A DNA stretch of 64,000 nt from Lineolata rhizophorae (lineage: Eukaryota; Ascomycota; Dothideomycetes; Lineolatales; Lineolataceae): positions 655,949 to 719,948 of the forward strand of contig MU001683.1 of the NCBI GenBank assembly GCA_010093515.1, read 5' to 3'. Numbering within the stretch: position 1 is the stretch's first letter; each line of letters opens with the position of its first letter. The translations under genes and the position numbers were made by a program. The notes beneath the pieces are model-generated. The model saw only the letters and a program-made list of their open reading frames with translations. It was not told where the DNA came from and made no database searches. Shown piece by piece: positions 52,656 to 63,567 of the stretch.

Positions 52656-54354
52656 ATGGCGGACAGGCCTCAGTGCGGTGGTGGCGAACTCGACGCAGAC
52701 AATTATGATTTGCCTCTTCATGTTGCGGCTGTCTGTAAGTCCGTCCTCTCTGAAGCTATCTTTTCCTATAGCTAACATGTTTTAGTCCTTGTGCTGGGTG
52801 CAAGTGTGTTCGGTAAGCTCGTCCACGCGCGATAGGACTAAGATAAATACTCACCAACACTTCTCAGGCGCCGGCTTCCCAGTCGTAGCAAAAAAGATCC
52901 CTTCACTGAAGATTCCGGCGAAGGTCTTCTTTTACTGGTACGTGGGTCCGTTTCTACTTACTCACAACCTCTTCACTGATATTTAGCTCCAGCAAGCACT
53001 TCGGTACCGGCGTTCTTATCGCCACCGCGTTCGCACACGTATGTTCATCCGGAACATCTTCCGAGTAGTTCGAGTCTTAACTCTAACTTATGCACAGTTG
53101 CTTCCGACTGCTTTTGGATCACTCAACGACCCATGCCTGCCACCTCTCTTCACCGAGCAATACCCTGCTCTACCGGGCGCGATTATGATGGGTTCCCTTT
53201 TTGTCCTCTTCGTCATTGAGCTCTGGCTCAATGGCAAGGTCGGAGGGCATTCCCACGGGGGTCCGACAGGGTCCAATACGCATGCTGGGCACCAGAATAA
53301 GTCTGCCAATAGGCCTAATATCTCGGCCCCAGTGCCAATCAAGCGCGAGTATAGCTTCTCTTCAGATGCATCCACTGAGATGGGCTGGGACGAGAAAACG
53401 GAGAAGACTCCCTATGTTGAAGAGTATGATCCAATCTTTTCACTCGTGTCGTATCTTCGCTTGCTCTCCGTCACTGTGTGACCGATATACTCTTCAGAAC
53501 TGAGGACTATAAGGGTTCAAAATGACTAACAACTATTAGGAACGAGATTCCTCCCCTGCCGGCAGAGCGAAACTTCGACGAGTCAAACATGCCCTCCGAA
53601 ATGCCTGCTTGGTTTATTGTTTTCTATGAACAATATGTGCGCCAGCGGGAGGACATGCTCCGAATGATCAACGATGGCGTGAAGAAGAAACAAGAGCCTG
53701 TCACCACTCATGATACCAATGAGAAGCAAATGGAGCCTTCTCTGGCCGATGTGGAGAGCGGCGAGGTCGACCCATTAGTCTTAAAGAAGATGGTACGCGG
53801 CTTTCAGTCTTCCGCTCCAAGTTCTAAAATTGCTTGAGGCAAATATTGAATCAAAACTTACCTAACGTTTCGTCCAGAACCTGAACATCACCCTCCTCGA
53901 GGGTGGTATCCTCTTCCACTCCATCTTCGTCGGCATGACCGTTTCTATCACCACCGACGGCTTCATCGTCCTCCTAATTGCCATCCTGTTCCATCAAATG
54001 TTTGAAGGTCTTGGTCTCGGCTCTCGTATCGCTGCAGTACCTTATCCCAAGGGCAACTGGCGTCCCTGGCTCCTCGTCCTCGCCTTCGGCACCACAGCTC
54101 CCATTGGACAGGCCATCGGCCTCGCGACCCGGAATACCTACGATCCGGATAGTGCCTTCGGTCTGATCATCGTTGGTGTCTTTAATGCCATTTCATCTGG
54201 TCTGTTGATCTATGCTGCATTGGTGGATCTGTTGGCCGAGGACTTCTTGTCCGAGGAAGCGAATATGTTGTTGACGACAAAGGACAAAGTGGTAGCATTC
54301 ACTTGCGTACTCTTTGGGGCGGCAGGAATGTCTTTCGTGGGTGCGTTTGCCTAG
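52656..54354 (+). CDS. ZIP-family zinc transporter (Zrt1/Zrt2-like)
   Basis: ZIP proteins bring zinc (and sometimes iron) into the cytosol. Seven exons: 52656-52734, 52786-52812, 52868-52937, 52987-53038, 53098-53423, 53540-53792 and 53878-54354 (427 aa). All six introns are GT-AG with clear branch sites, for example AGCTAAC before exon 2 and CTAACG before exon 7. Eight transmembrane segments can be traced. Helix 4 carries HSIFVGMTVSITTD and helix 5 carries HQMFEGLGLG, the paired His/Glu metal-site motifs of fungal ZIPs. The variable loop after helix 3 has a short His-rich stretch (GGHSHGGPTGSNTHAGHQ), which may sense or bind zinc. Exon 2 is only 27 nt. Plasma-membrane location is inferred from family. 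Confidence 0.94.
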
Positions 54355-55458
54355 AAGTCGATGAAGCTTATGCAAAGAAGGCACCAGGGGCACAGGGGTT
54401 GGTGAATCGGCGTATGGTTGTTGAGGGCACTCATTTTCAAAAACTGCCGCCTGAGCCGTCCTTCGAAAGAAAATGCTCAATGACTGCCTCGATTGGTGAT
54501 GTTAGATGGAATGTTGAGTGCGGGTAATGATATCCGGTATTGTAGGTTGTCTGAATTTGACACCACAATTACTTTTGCCTTTCCGCGTATAGCTACTTCT
54601 ATTATGTTGATGTAGTGGTCATAGTGCTAGTAAAGCGAATGATTCAGAGCTTCTTACCATGTGTCCAGTGTTAAAGGTTCAAACATTCTATCAGCAGTAC
54701 TTCGCTGGCTGCATGGGATAGTGGTACCTTTCCTCCCGCTTCTTCGTCCTGTTCGGCTTTAAGTTCGCGATAATAAATTCTGGCCTTACCTAAACTCACT
54801 CTGCTTTTGAAAACAAGAGCAAAACTAATTCAAATAATGACTAATCTCCATGTCGGCCTTTCATTATACCCCTTCAGCCACAATCGGGCGTCGAAGAGGT
54901 AATGAAGCTAAAAGCCGTATTGATCTCGGACCCGAATTGATACGGTTGCAGCACGCTGCTATGCAGCGCCACAGCGCCATCCCTGTCGTGGCCCGATGGA
55001 GCGGATTTTCTCACTACATATGTTTAAGGAAGTAGTGGCAAAGTGGGAGCACCATAGAACCTCTAATTTCCAAAGTCTCACAAAAATCAAGGGAATTGTT
55101 CGCCGAAGAAGCGAAAAATTGGACGCCTGAAACTTGCGAACTATCTACCGTAAAGCTTGGTAGTTGGAAGTTCAGTTCGCATAGCTTGTTTTCTGTCGCT
55201 TATAAGTGCGGAAGATTCTGACTGGCACGAAAATAGGCGACCGGGTGTGATATGAAGGTAAGGACTAATTCTACCCACCTTCCATAGCCACCGCAATAGG
55301 GAAGGCTGGTTTGCCCGGAACTAATTCCCCTTCTGGCTATGGATCGCACATCTTTCTGTCGCTGGAAGTGGTGTGACAACAGAGGCAACACAGAGCACGC
55401 AGCCCTTCTTCGAGTGTAACCTGTGATCGTGAAGTCAAGCAAAATCCAGCCCACCTCG
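54355..55458. other. convergent intergenic region
   Basis: The 3' regions of the ZIP and NFKBIL1-like genes. I see no gene. Confidence 0.5.
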
Positions 55459-56586
55459 TCATCCTTTGCCGGTCCGCTGTCGGGCTTCGGACCAAAGCCT
55501 ATCGACAACTTGGAAGACAGCAGTGACGAGCTTCAATGTCTCTTCATCGATGCCATGGCTGCCGAAGCGCTGCTGCATCTTGTCTGGGTGCCACCGTACC
55601 CGTTCAATCTTGAGGAGTGAGGTGGGGTCCTCGCTGGCTGGAGGTGCGGTGTTGAAGAACTCTTCCACAGCATCCGCTGCTACTGATCTCCAGCTTCCGG
55701 TCCGCACGGGCCAAGGTATAACGTCGCGAGCTTTCCCGTCAACCTCCTCAGAGCCAGAGGCATTCTGCTGAGCGTTCGCAAGCGTATTCCAGCGGTCAAG
55801 GTACCTCGTCCAAGACGCTTTCGTATCTTTCCTCGTTTGCCCAGAACGAAGACTTTGCTCTACCCTCTTCATGAAATCCTGCTTCTCGTCCTCCACTTCC
55901 CTCTCAAGTCGTCTCCTTTCCTTCTCCCTCTGCCTCCTTTTCTCCTTTTCCTTTTGTATCTGTTCCCTCTCCCACGTATTCCGCGCCCGCTGCCGCTCGT
56001 ACATGCCCGAGCGCATGTAGGCAGCGTATTCTTCATCCGTCATATTTTCGAGGCCTGGTACCCCCAGGCCCGGGCCACGACTGGGATTGTCCTGACTGGT
56101 CTGTTCATACTCTCGGTCGTCATCTCCCAAAACGCCTTCCCAGTATGCCGCGCCCTCGTCTTCTGCCATCGCATCCATCATAGATGCTCTGAATGCGGCA
56201 TCCTCCTCGGCCGTCCGCTTATAGTACGCGTTCTCTTCCTCCTCGTCGCCTAGCTCGTCCGGCCCGCCCGCCACGCCGTTGGCTGCAAAGCCTTTCCGCG
56301 CCGCGTTCCGATGGGAGACGTGCTCTCGGTTGCGATGGCGATGACGTCGGCGGTGCCTCCCGTCCGAATCCCCTTCGTCGAAGGGATCGCGGTGACGATG
56401 TTTGTGCGAACGTGATTTTCGGGCGGGTGAGGCGGAGCGGGAACGTGAGGGATGGCGTCGCTTTTTGTGGCTCTTGAAGCGGAATTTGGTGGCGCGTGGG
56501 CAAAGGTTATTGTCGTCTTCAGGCTTTTTCTCTATCATTTCAGCAGATAAATCAGGCGCAGAATCCATGATGTTGGGAGAGGTCAC
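55459..56586 (-). CDS. NF-kappa-B inhibitor-like protein 1 (NFKBIL1) homologue
   Basis: Intronless ORF of 375 aa; an internal Met at codon 7 (56568) is an alternative start. The N-terminal 100 residues are rich in Arg, Ser and His (SRSRSASPARKSRSHKHRHR), as in splicing-related proteins. A long charged coiled coil follows at about residues 195-255 (KEKEKRRQREKERRRLEREV). A C-terminal J-domain-like part has KIERVRWHPDKMQQRFG, then TLKLVTAVFQVVDRLWSEAR, the arrangement I know from NFKBIL1 proteins. In animals and plants these are nuclear and linked to splicing; ankyrin repeats found in animal members are absent, as in other fungi. Function here is inferred. Confidence 0.75.
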   Translation of the reverse strand: MTSPNIMDSAPDLSAEMIEKKPEDDNNLCPRATKFRFKSHKKRRHPSRSRSASPARKSRSHKHRHRDPFDEGDSDGRHRRRHRHRNREHVSHRNAARKGFAANGVAGGPDELGDEEEENAYYKRTAEEDAAFRASMMDAMAEDEGAAYWEGVLGDDDREYEQTSQDNPSRGPGLGVPGLENMTDEEYAAYMRSGMYERQRARNTWEREQIQKEKEKRRQREKERRRLEREVEDEKQDFMKRVEQSLRSGQTRKDTKASWTRYLDRWNTLANAQQNASGSEEVDGKARDVIPWPVRTGSWRSVAADAVEEFFNTAPPASEDPTSLLKIERVRWHPDKMQQRFGSHGIDEETLKLVTAVFQVVDRLWSEARQRTGKG

Positions 56587-57313
56587 GATTTGAGTAAATT
56601 AGTCGCATAGCAAGAGCCATCTTGTCCAAGCGAGCAACCATCACGTGATTTTCACTTGCGGAATACTGTCTCTAAGTTAAGATCTCACCCATAACATAAA
56701 GTCTCCGTAGAAAATTTTGCATAGATGCAGCGGCGATTTACCTTAGGTGTAGAAGCTATCATATATGCCTCCAAGGGCACCATGGGATGCCTATGAGTAG
56801 TCTAATTACCACATCAAAAGTCAGGGACTTACAGCCGCGAGCATTCGTTCCGGAAAAATAGTACCCTATTATCCAAAGCTCTCTTCCAATTTAAGGGGAG
56901 CCAAAGCGTTGTGATAGCGAGCCGATTTTGGATCTTAACTAGTCTTTTCTCAGTATAGTGCCCAATGGCAAGCGCTACGTCGGCGTTCAGTTTAGTCTCT
57001 TGTGTTCCCATAATCTAACACCTCTGCTCATATTTATTGTTGGTAAAGTATTAGAACTTGACTTATTAAAACTATGGTATAGCTTTTTAGAAGTGAAATT
57101 TGAATCGAAGGAGCTAGCGCGGCTCCTGTTGTGAACTCTAAAGTGAGCCGGTTTTGCGCCTCCAGTCCAAACCGTATACAGAACAAGAACCTTGCGTCCA
57201 TGCCCGACTCTATGTGTTTCTTACAAACCAACCCTAAATACAACCTAGTAAAGACGCCTTCCCAAGCCCGACTTTTATTTCGCTGCAAGAAAAAAACCCA
57301 GCACAAGCAATTC
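56587..57313. other. intergenic region
   Basis: Divergent on its right side only with respect to the NFKBIL1 homologue promoter. AT-rich, with no supported gene. Confidence 0.5.
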
Positions 57314-59246
57314 CTAAGAACCTACCGACGGCCTCTTCAGCGGATGCGCCTCAGTATTAAACACAAAATCGTCCAGGCTAACCACATCCGGTTCAGCGAA
57401 GATCAAGTAGAAGTACTTTAGCGTCTCTGCCGTCCAGAATGACTCGCAATTATCCAGTAATACGTTTGACTTGGACGTGACATCCTTCAATCCTGCATTC
57501 CCCACGTTCGTCCTCGTCGCTTCGTCGATGGCCGAAAACATCTCCCACGCTTTATCCTGCAGTGTTCGGTCACCCGTGATGCGATACATGATGAAGACCG
57601 ACTCAATAGCCTCAGGCCTCAGGTTATACCTGCCGTCGCTAATATCCGTAAACCCCGGCGCGAGGCGATGCTTCTTCGAGTAGCGTACAGCGCCGGTCTC
57701 CGTCATGCCGACATCGTTTGGACCCGCTCGTCGATTGTGAAACTCTCGCACGCCGCGCATCCACTTGTCGACACTCCATTCGCAGCTCTCCGGTGCTGCT
57801 TCGACCATTTCACCCTCATCTCCGGTCGTGTCGATACCACATGGAACCGCCCAGAAAATCTCTGGCATCACACCCGCGGGCATCGACTCGTAGGCCCAAA
57901 TGCAACCATCGGTCAGCTGGCGCGCGACGGACAAGTCCTCCGGACGGTCGAAGAGCCGCGCACCGATGCCGACCATCCCACCCGTGAAGCAAGCGAGATG
58001 CTGAGCTTGTGGGTCTAGTTTGACACGGCCAGCGACGGTGCCGCGTGCAGTGCCAGCGAGGAGAAGTTCGGCATTCTGCTCGTTTAGTGGTCGGAAAAAC
58101 AGATACTTCTTTGCAGTGTCGATGGCGAATTCGTACATGCGGCGGTACTGATCGTGGAGACCACCGAGCAGCATAAACTCCTGGAATGTGTTAGCGGTGT
58201 TCAGCACCCCTGATCACATATAGAAGATATAGTACCTTGGCCAAGTACTCATACAGCGAGTCTGCCATCCCACCAAACGTGAATGTCCGGTCTGCTGTAA
58301 ACATCATCTTCTTCCCATTTACCGTCATCGGCCAAAGGCCAGGGATCCTGGTCTTATTCTGTGACGCCTCCAATTCATCCGAGATCCGTTGTATCGCATC
58401 GTAATACTTTGGGTTTCGCGTTAACTGGGACAATCTCGTGAACTCCAGACTCAGCGAACCAAGCTCCGCGAGCAGCACCTGGGAGGGCGACTCCTGAGGG
58501 CCGCTCAAGGCGCCGTTCTTCCAACGCCATCTTGGTACAGGCATCCGGTTTGGCGTATCAAATGCCACGTAGAGCATGTCCCCAATCTCCTTTGCCTTCT
58601 CAAGAAGCTTTGAATGTCTTCTATCCGTGAGGTCGTACGCACTCAGCAAGCCTCCCAGATACCGAATCGTCGTTTCAAACACGTTCACCACATCTGCGCC
58701 AACGCTTGAGAAGTCGATATCGTCGAGCGCGTCAAGTACGAGCTCAAAGTCGCGATCCAGGCCCATGATAGCCAGCGTATCGAGCGAGTCCACCATTGTA
58801 GCACCCCAGCCCCCAAACACATTCCGGAACGAGCCGCTCACCGGCATAACCTCGTCTTGCATCCACGCGTGCTTCTTGTAGCCGTTCCAGGCATGCTCAA
58901 AGCTATGCTTCACTGTCGCCTGCCTCTTTTCCCGCGTGTACCTCTCGCGCCAGGTCTCCGAATTCTGCGCGAAGTCATGCTGGATTCGCGGTAGCGGAAG
59001 TGGAAGTCCCGTCGGCAGTGGTGTCATTGATGTCACAGGGTTCCGTTGGGGCAGCATGTCCCAACGAACGCGCTGGAAGGAGGGCTCATCGACCCACGAG
59101 TCTGGATGCGACCGGACAGGTGCGCTAGGAGGGGGTCGCGGGTTCCATTCGGACGGGTCGGCGAAGGTGCCGAAGTGGTAGAAGGCGAGGACGGCGAATA
59201 TGGAGATAAACAAGTAGAATGTGCGGCGTCGTATGACGGGGACCAT
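57314..59246 (-). CDS. class I alpha-1,2-mannosidase (GH47)
   Basis: GH47 enzymes trim alpha-1,2-linked mannose from N-glycans in the ER or Golgi. Exons 59246-58236 and 58180-57314 (625 aa); the intron at 58181-58235 (GTACTA, branch GCTAAC, TCCAG) joins EYLAK to EFMLLGG. A type II signal anchor is at residues about 8-27 (TFYLFISIFAVLAFYHFGTF), so the catalytic domain is lumenal. Motifs in order: WNGYKKHAWMQDEVMPVSG, FGGWGATMVDSLDTLAIMGL, TFTFGGMADSLYEYLAK, CFTGGMVGIGARLF, RYNLRPEAIESVFIMYRITG and the terminal VFNTEAHPLKRP, whose Thr binds the essential calcium. Whether it is the ER Mns1 type or a Golgi type cannot be decided by eye; the long stem favours Golgi. Confidence 0.95.
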
Positions 59247-60818
59247 CTCGGTAGTAAGTTTGCTACGTAAAAAGGAGCGGAAATGATGGCCAAGATGAAG
59301 TCACTAAGAAGTGATCATGAGTGGCTGAATAGTAGTGAACCGAGAAGGATGGCGGGTATTTGAGTATTGAACGCGAAAGCCAGCACTCAAAAGACCTCTG
59401 GGATTGGAAAGATGACCAAAAAGAGTGCAAGAGGGAATCAACGCGCTTTGACTGCGCCAAGGGGCACTGTGTCAAGGGTTGAGGCTTTCGACCGCTGTGC
59501 CTCACGAGCCGCAGAATGCGAAGCAAAAGAACATTGGAAACGAGGGCGGCAAAACACAGTCTTAAAATTTGAGAAAAGGAACAGTGCTCAAAAGAACGAC
59601 AATCAACCGAACCTTTGTCGGAAAACACACCAGGAACCTGTGAAGGAGGAAACCGATTGGAGATAGAGTAGCAGGAAAATGGGATGGAAGACCTCCCTCT
59701 CTGTGATCGGTTTTACCCCATGGCGCATCCAAGATCCGTCTGCAGATAAGATTAGCAGGGGCGATTCCGGATTGAGCGTCGGTACCGCCGCGATGGATCG
59801 GGGACGCGTGGCCTGGCCGTTCCTGGCTAAAAACAGGGCTGTCGGAGCTAAATCCGCGCCTCAGGCACGAACAGCGTCTCACACAGAACACGTGATGCAG
59901 CCACCATATGAAAATACCCACAATGCCCACACCTCCCTTCCGACTCCAGCGAATTGCTTCTTGCGCGCACGAATTTATTAGCTTACTACGTACAGAGTAG
60001 ACAGATTCGATGGCTCGATCCTAGGGAAATCTTCCACCACAGATAGCGCGAATTGCCAAGCCTCGATCGGCGCCATGGGTTTTCCTATTTGCTAATGGAC
60101 ATCTTTTGGTTCTGTACCGTAATTATTCTTTGGGGTCTAATAAGGAGGCTTCTGTTCTCATGGAAGAACACCACAGCAGTAAATGCCTTTTCGTCACCGC
60201 CCTGACTACGTAGCCATGCATACAGTATGTTGGCTGCAGAACGACTGATTGAGACGAATCCCGCCTATTATGGAAGAATATTGCAGCAGCAGAGGCTTGT
60301 CGGCTTGGAGAAAGATGGTGTGGAGGTTGCAGAAGGGTTTTTGGTGGATACTTTTCTACCTATCATGGGAGAACACGGTAGCTGCCGTAGGAGCATGTGC
60401 TTGATCTCGACGTTCACGATGGACAATTATCCAAGCGAACACTCGTTCGTGCACATAGCGAGCGAGGGGATTGCAGAAACCACCATTGGGAGAATAGGAG
60501 AAACCTCTCATCAGTCGCAAACATAACTAGGAGCAGAATGGCCGTAGAATCCCATCCTCATTGCACTCTTCTCTTTCACGGTTAACACCATCGCGAGCTT
60601 CATATCGGGTAGGCACGCGGAATCATTTCCAAGCCGAAAGCTTTCAAACCTCTGTCTATCCATCAAAAAGTCGGGCACCATTCCTCCCCGAAATGTCAGC
60701 TGACCCGGCTGCAGCGCCAAGCAATTCAGCTCTGTCTAGTATTGCGCTGCTTGCGGCTATAAGCTCATTCAGGATGCGACTTACAAGCAGTAAAATCGAG
60801 TATCGTCCAGCGCGTTCT
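59247..60818. other. intergenic region, decayed accessory DNA
   Basis: No intact gene. Around 60155-60500 there are weakly similar blocks (ATGGAAGAACACC, ATGGAAGAATATT, ATGGGAGAACACG) about 100 bp apart that may be an old degenerate repeat. A 99-codon plus frame over them (60227-60526) has no domain. Confidence 0.45.
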
Positions 60819-61550
60819 TTATGGCTCAATAGTGGCAACCAGCTTACGAATCAATTGTTCGTCATCGTAAAGTGAGAACCACCTCTCCCGCGTAGCGTTC
60901 TACTGCTGGAATGCTAGAGGCAAGGGGCAAGCACACCCCCAATCGATGACGGCGACAGGCCGCAACGTTTTCTGGTCCAACATGCGCGGGCCCAGATCGC
61001 CGTGAACCATGACAAAATCGTCGCTGGTAGACGTCCTAGGTACCCATGTTGACCTCGTCGCAGCAAAGCACCCAGAGCGGTGGGACCATGAATCCGTTTA
61101 TCGCAGTCGAATCAAGCATGAGATTGGAGAGCCAGAGGAGCGCTGCTTTTTTGCTAAGTTGGCCGGTATTTATTTTAGCTATGTCGATGCAATCGTCGCA
61201 GGGGCCTTCATGGACTCTATGGTATTGCTTCATATAGCATCTGTCGTTGACCATGTCGGGGCGAATGGCGTTCTGAACAAGCTCTGTTACCAGATACCAT
61301 CGTCCGTTGCTGTCTTGGCCCATGTCTTTCCTCTTAGGTACTGGGATTTTATCTTTCTAGCGATGATGTCTAAGACGGCAACTTCGTTTTGGAAGCGCTC
61401 CGGCAGCCATAGATGCACAACGGGTTCTCCAGTGCAGCGATGATGGGCCGCTTGTCCAGAAGAAGCTCGCGTTTGATGGTGCTGGTGGCGAAGCTATAAG
61501 ATCTTTCAACTGACTCGGTATAAAATTCCTCATCGGGAGACACAGTAGCC
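60819..61550 (-). pseudogene. phosphotransferase (APH/choline-kinase-like) pseudogene
   Basis: The minus strand encodes pieces of an aminoglycoside-phosphotransferase-fold protein common in filamentous fungi, broken into several frames. Reading from 61550 down: VSPDEEFYTESVERSYSFAT; then, after a frameshift near 61425, VVHLWLPERFQNEVAVLDII; then, after a second shift near 61350, GQDSNGRWYLVTELVQNAI and NGFMVPPLWVL; then, after a third shift near 61040, FVMVHGDLGPRMLDQKTLRPVAVIDWG. An in-frame TAG at about 60902 is followed by YDDEQLIRKLVATIEP and a stop at 60819. The catalytic loop HGDLGP and the metal site IDWG are still readable, with R at the position usually held by Asn/His after GP. With three shifts and one stop it cannot be functional as one protein. 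Confidence 0.75.
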
Positions 61551-62042
61551 ACGGCGTAGATGCATAGCAGAAGATGTGGAGATAGTGGAGGAAGGAGAGG
61601 CAGAAGTGTGCAAAGAGCGTGCGGGGAGTGCCTGGGGCTCCACTCCTCTTTGTGGAGCGTGTGCTTTTGCTGGCTACGCGCTATCGGACAAGTGATTAGC
61701 CAGCCATTGCCCTCTCTAGCAGATTCAGTCATCTATCGTGGCATGCGGGGGAGCGGCGACATCCCACCACGCTCGATTGTTACCCAGCCACGTAGTCGCC
61801 CAGATTGACTCCCTCGATCTTCCGCCGGAAATAGAACTGCTCGATGACAGGCCAACCACGCGCACTTGGCACTCTTGCGAGTGACAGACAAGGCCGCACA
61901 TCAATCGTCTTGCCGGGTAACTAAGAGGTTAGCCCTGGCTACACATTGCCATACTGTATCCGTGAACAAGATACACGCAAAGTCACATGTACACGAACGC
62001 TGCTGGGAAAAGCATCTAATTGTGGCCTAGCTAGAAGGCTGT
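61551..62042. other. intergenic region between two pseudogenes
   Basis: On the minus strand about 61795-61925 is a 45-codon coding-like stretch (PGKTIDVRPCLSLARVPSAR and FYFRRKIEGVNLGDYVAG) ending in a stop. I cannot assign it; it may be a further fragment of decayed accessory DNA. Confidence 0.4.
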
Positions 62043-62240
62043 CACACTATTCTTAGCTGTTCCGCTATCATCTCCTTGTGGTCGCCAGAGCCCCATCTCA
62101 TCACGTTGTCAACCACTTCAAGGAGCTCTGGTATATCGTTACCAATTGCCATATCGCACGTCTTGATTATGGCCATTAGCACATGCGGTCACCGTCTCCT
62201 GTTGTGGAATAATGCGCCCAGAGTTTTTCTATCAAGCCCT
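62043..62240 (-). pseudogene. C-terminal tail of a broken fungal gene (family resembling DUF7924)
   Basis: The minus strand reads LWAHYSTTGDGDRMC, a stop/shift, then MAIIKTCDMAIGNDIPELLE, VVDNVMRWGSGDHKEMIAEQ, LRIV and TGA at 62043. This matches the end of an uncharacterised fungal family that, from memory, is catalogued as DUF7924. It lies downstream of, and on the same strand as, the N-terminal half at 62938-63567, while the middle of the gene lies between them on the opposite strand. Confidence 0.6.
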
Positions 62241-62244
62241 TTCC

Positions 62245-62938
62245 TCTATGGGCTGCAGCGAGTCTCACCCTTCCAAGAAAAGCAGGTATGGTGGCTTTGT
62301 TCAATCCTTACTCATTTCATGCTCCCTTCATCGGCAGACTGGCGGCCGAACCTCAAGCCGCGCGTCCGTCCTATGAAGGTGAATCTTGATCACCTCTACA
62401 TATCAGAGGATGAGGCTGAAGAATCACTCGAACGGCCAAGCAAGCGACAACAAGGAGGCAAGTCCTACCTTTCTCCAATACTTTGGAAGTTCCTACCACT
62501 GATGAAGGGATGGACCACCACCAATCCCTCAATCAGAGGTGAAGACTCCTCGCCCGGACATCTCGATCGGCCTTAGGGATGCCACGGTAGTTAATTCGCT
62601 CCAATCACGCGGACTCACAGGAGTAGAAGCTGAGGATCTCCTCAAAGCCTTGGCGACGCCGGACGCACGAAACGGCGGCATACCTCTGCTGTATTCTGAG
62701 CCCACTCAGGCAGCACTGCAAATTCGATTCCCCTTTTTGCCTCTCGAGGACAAATCATACGCCACAAGCAGGACTATCTACGCGACACAGAACCAGGCCG
62801 CTGTCTCCGGGGCCTGCTCCCTCAAGATTTTGCATGATCTCGATGATCTTGCCTATAAGTCTAATCTAGGAAGCTACTCCAAGGGGCAGCCTATCGTGTT
62901 TAGCATCTGCACGGAGGGACCTATTCACCAGCTCAATG
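62245..62938 (+). pseudogene. inverted middle segment of the same broken gene
   Basis: On the plus strand this segment reads LYGLQRVSPFQEKQ, ADWRPNLKPRVRP, then after a frameshift near 62510 KTPRPDISIGL, LLYSEPTQAALQIRFPFLPL, EDKSYATSRTIYATQNQAAV, SGACSLKILHDLDDLAY and SICTEGPIHQL. The RPD and LEDK elements have the spacing of a PD-(D/E)xK nuclease-like core; this is inference. Its last codons (CACCAGCTC) abut the end of the N-terminal half, which is on the minus strand. In the intact gene HQL would be followed by LWAHYSTT, which instead sits at the left end of this segment. Confidence 0.6.
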
Positions 62939-63567
62939 CAATCATCTTCCCTAGCTGCTGTGTTAAGGACGTCGGCGAAGTCGTCATGTAATTTATGCGC
63001 AATGCACGATAGCTCTTCCTTCCTGCGCGGTGAGACCTCAAGTTGAACGATGGCGGAAATCTGGGTACGGATGTCCTCTGGAACAAGTCGAGATTGGAGA
63101 CTTATGTTTGCGCCCTTTAGAATAAAGTTGCGGTAGTGAGCAGCCGTGAAGGAAGACTTCTGAATGACCTGCGATGCGGTCTCCGGGTCTCCGCCTGTTG
63201 ATGCTGTGGAACGCTCCCCAATCCCAACTCTAGATGCTGACCTCTTATTCCCTCTGCTCCTTCCACCATTGTCAGCTTCTGAGCCCATCGGCTCAAGTAT
63301 GCCCAAGTATCTTTCCAGCAGTGTATCTCTATCCACGTTGTTTCTTTTCAACCATATATGGCTCTGCAATGTTTCGGCAGTTAGGGGCAGCAATCTGTGG
63401 GATACAGCCGATACGTTTGTCCTTGCTCGCTTTGCGAGCGGTGGCTTCTCCTCATAGTTACGCCGTCGTTTCCGTTGTCGAGTGCTAGCCTGGTCTTCGT
63501 ACTGGTTAGAGGGCTTCTGAGAGACGTCGAGGGAAGACGGAGTGTTAGAGGACGCTCTCTTTCGCAA
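62938..63567 (-). pseudogene. N-terminal half of the same broken gene
   Basis: The minus strand from 63567 reads a basic, Ser/Arg-rich N-terminus (RQRKRRRNYEEKPPLAKRAR), HIWLKRNNVDRDTLLERYLG, a linker, SSFTAAHYRNFILKGANISL, EVSPRRKEELSCIAHKLHDD and FADVLNTAAREDDCIELV, where family similarity stops at about 62938. The frame continues past this point only as antisense of the inverted middle segment. The half itself is open, so the inversion may be fairly recent. The start codon is uncertain because an upstream exon may exist to the right. Confidence 0.6.

Noticed and set aside
60155-60500. Possible 100-bp degenerate tandem repeat
   Set aside because: Similarity is limited to short ATGGNAGAA and GCAGAA blocks and could be chance.
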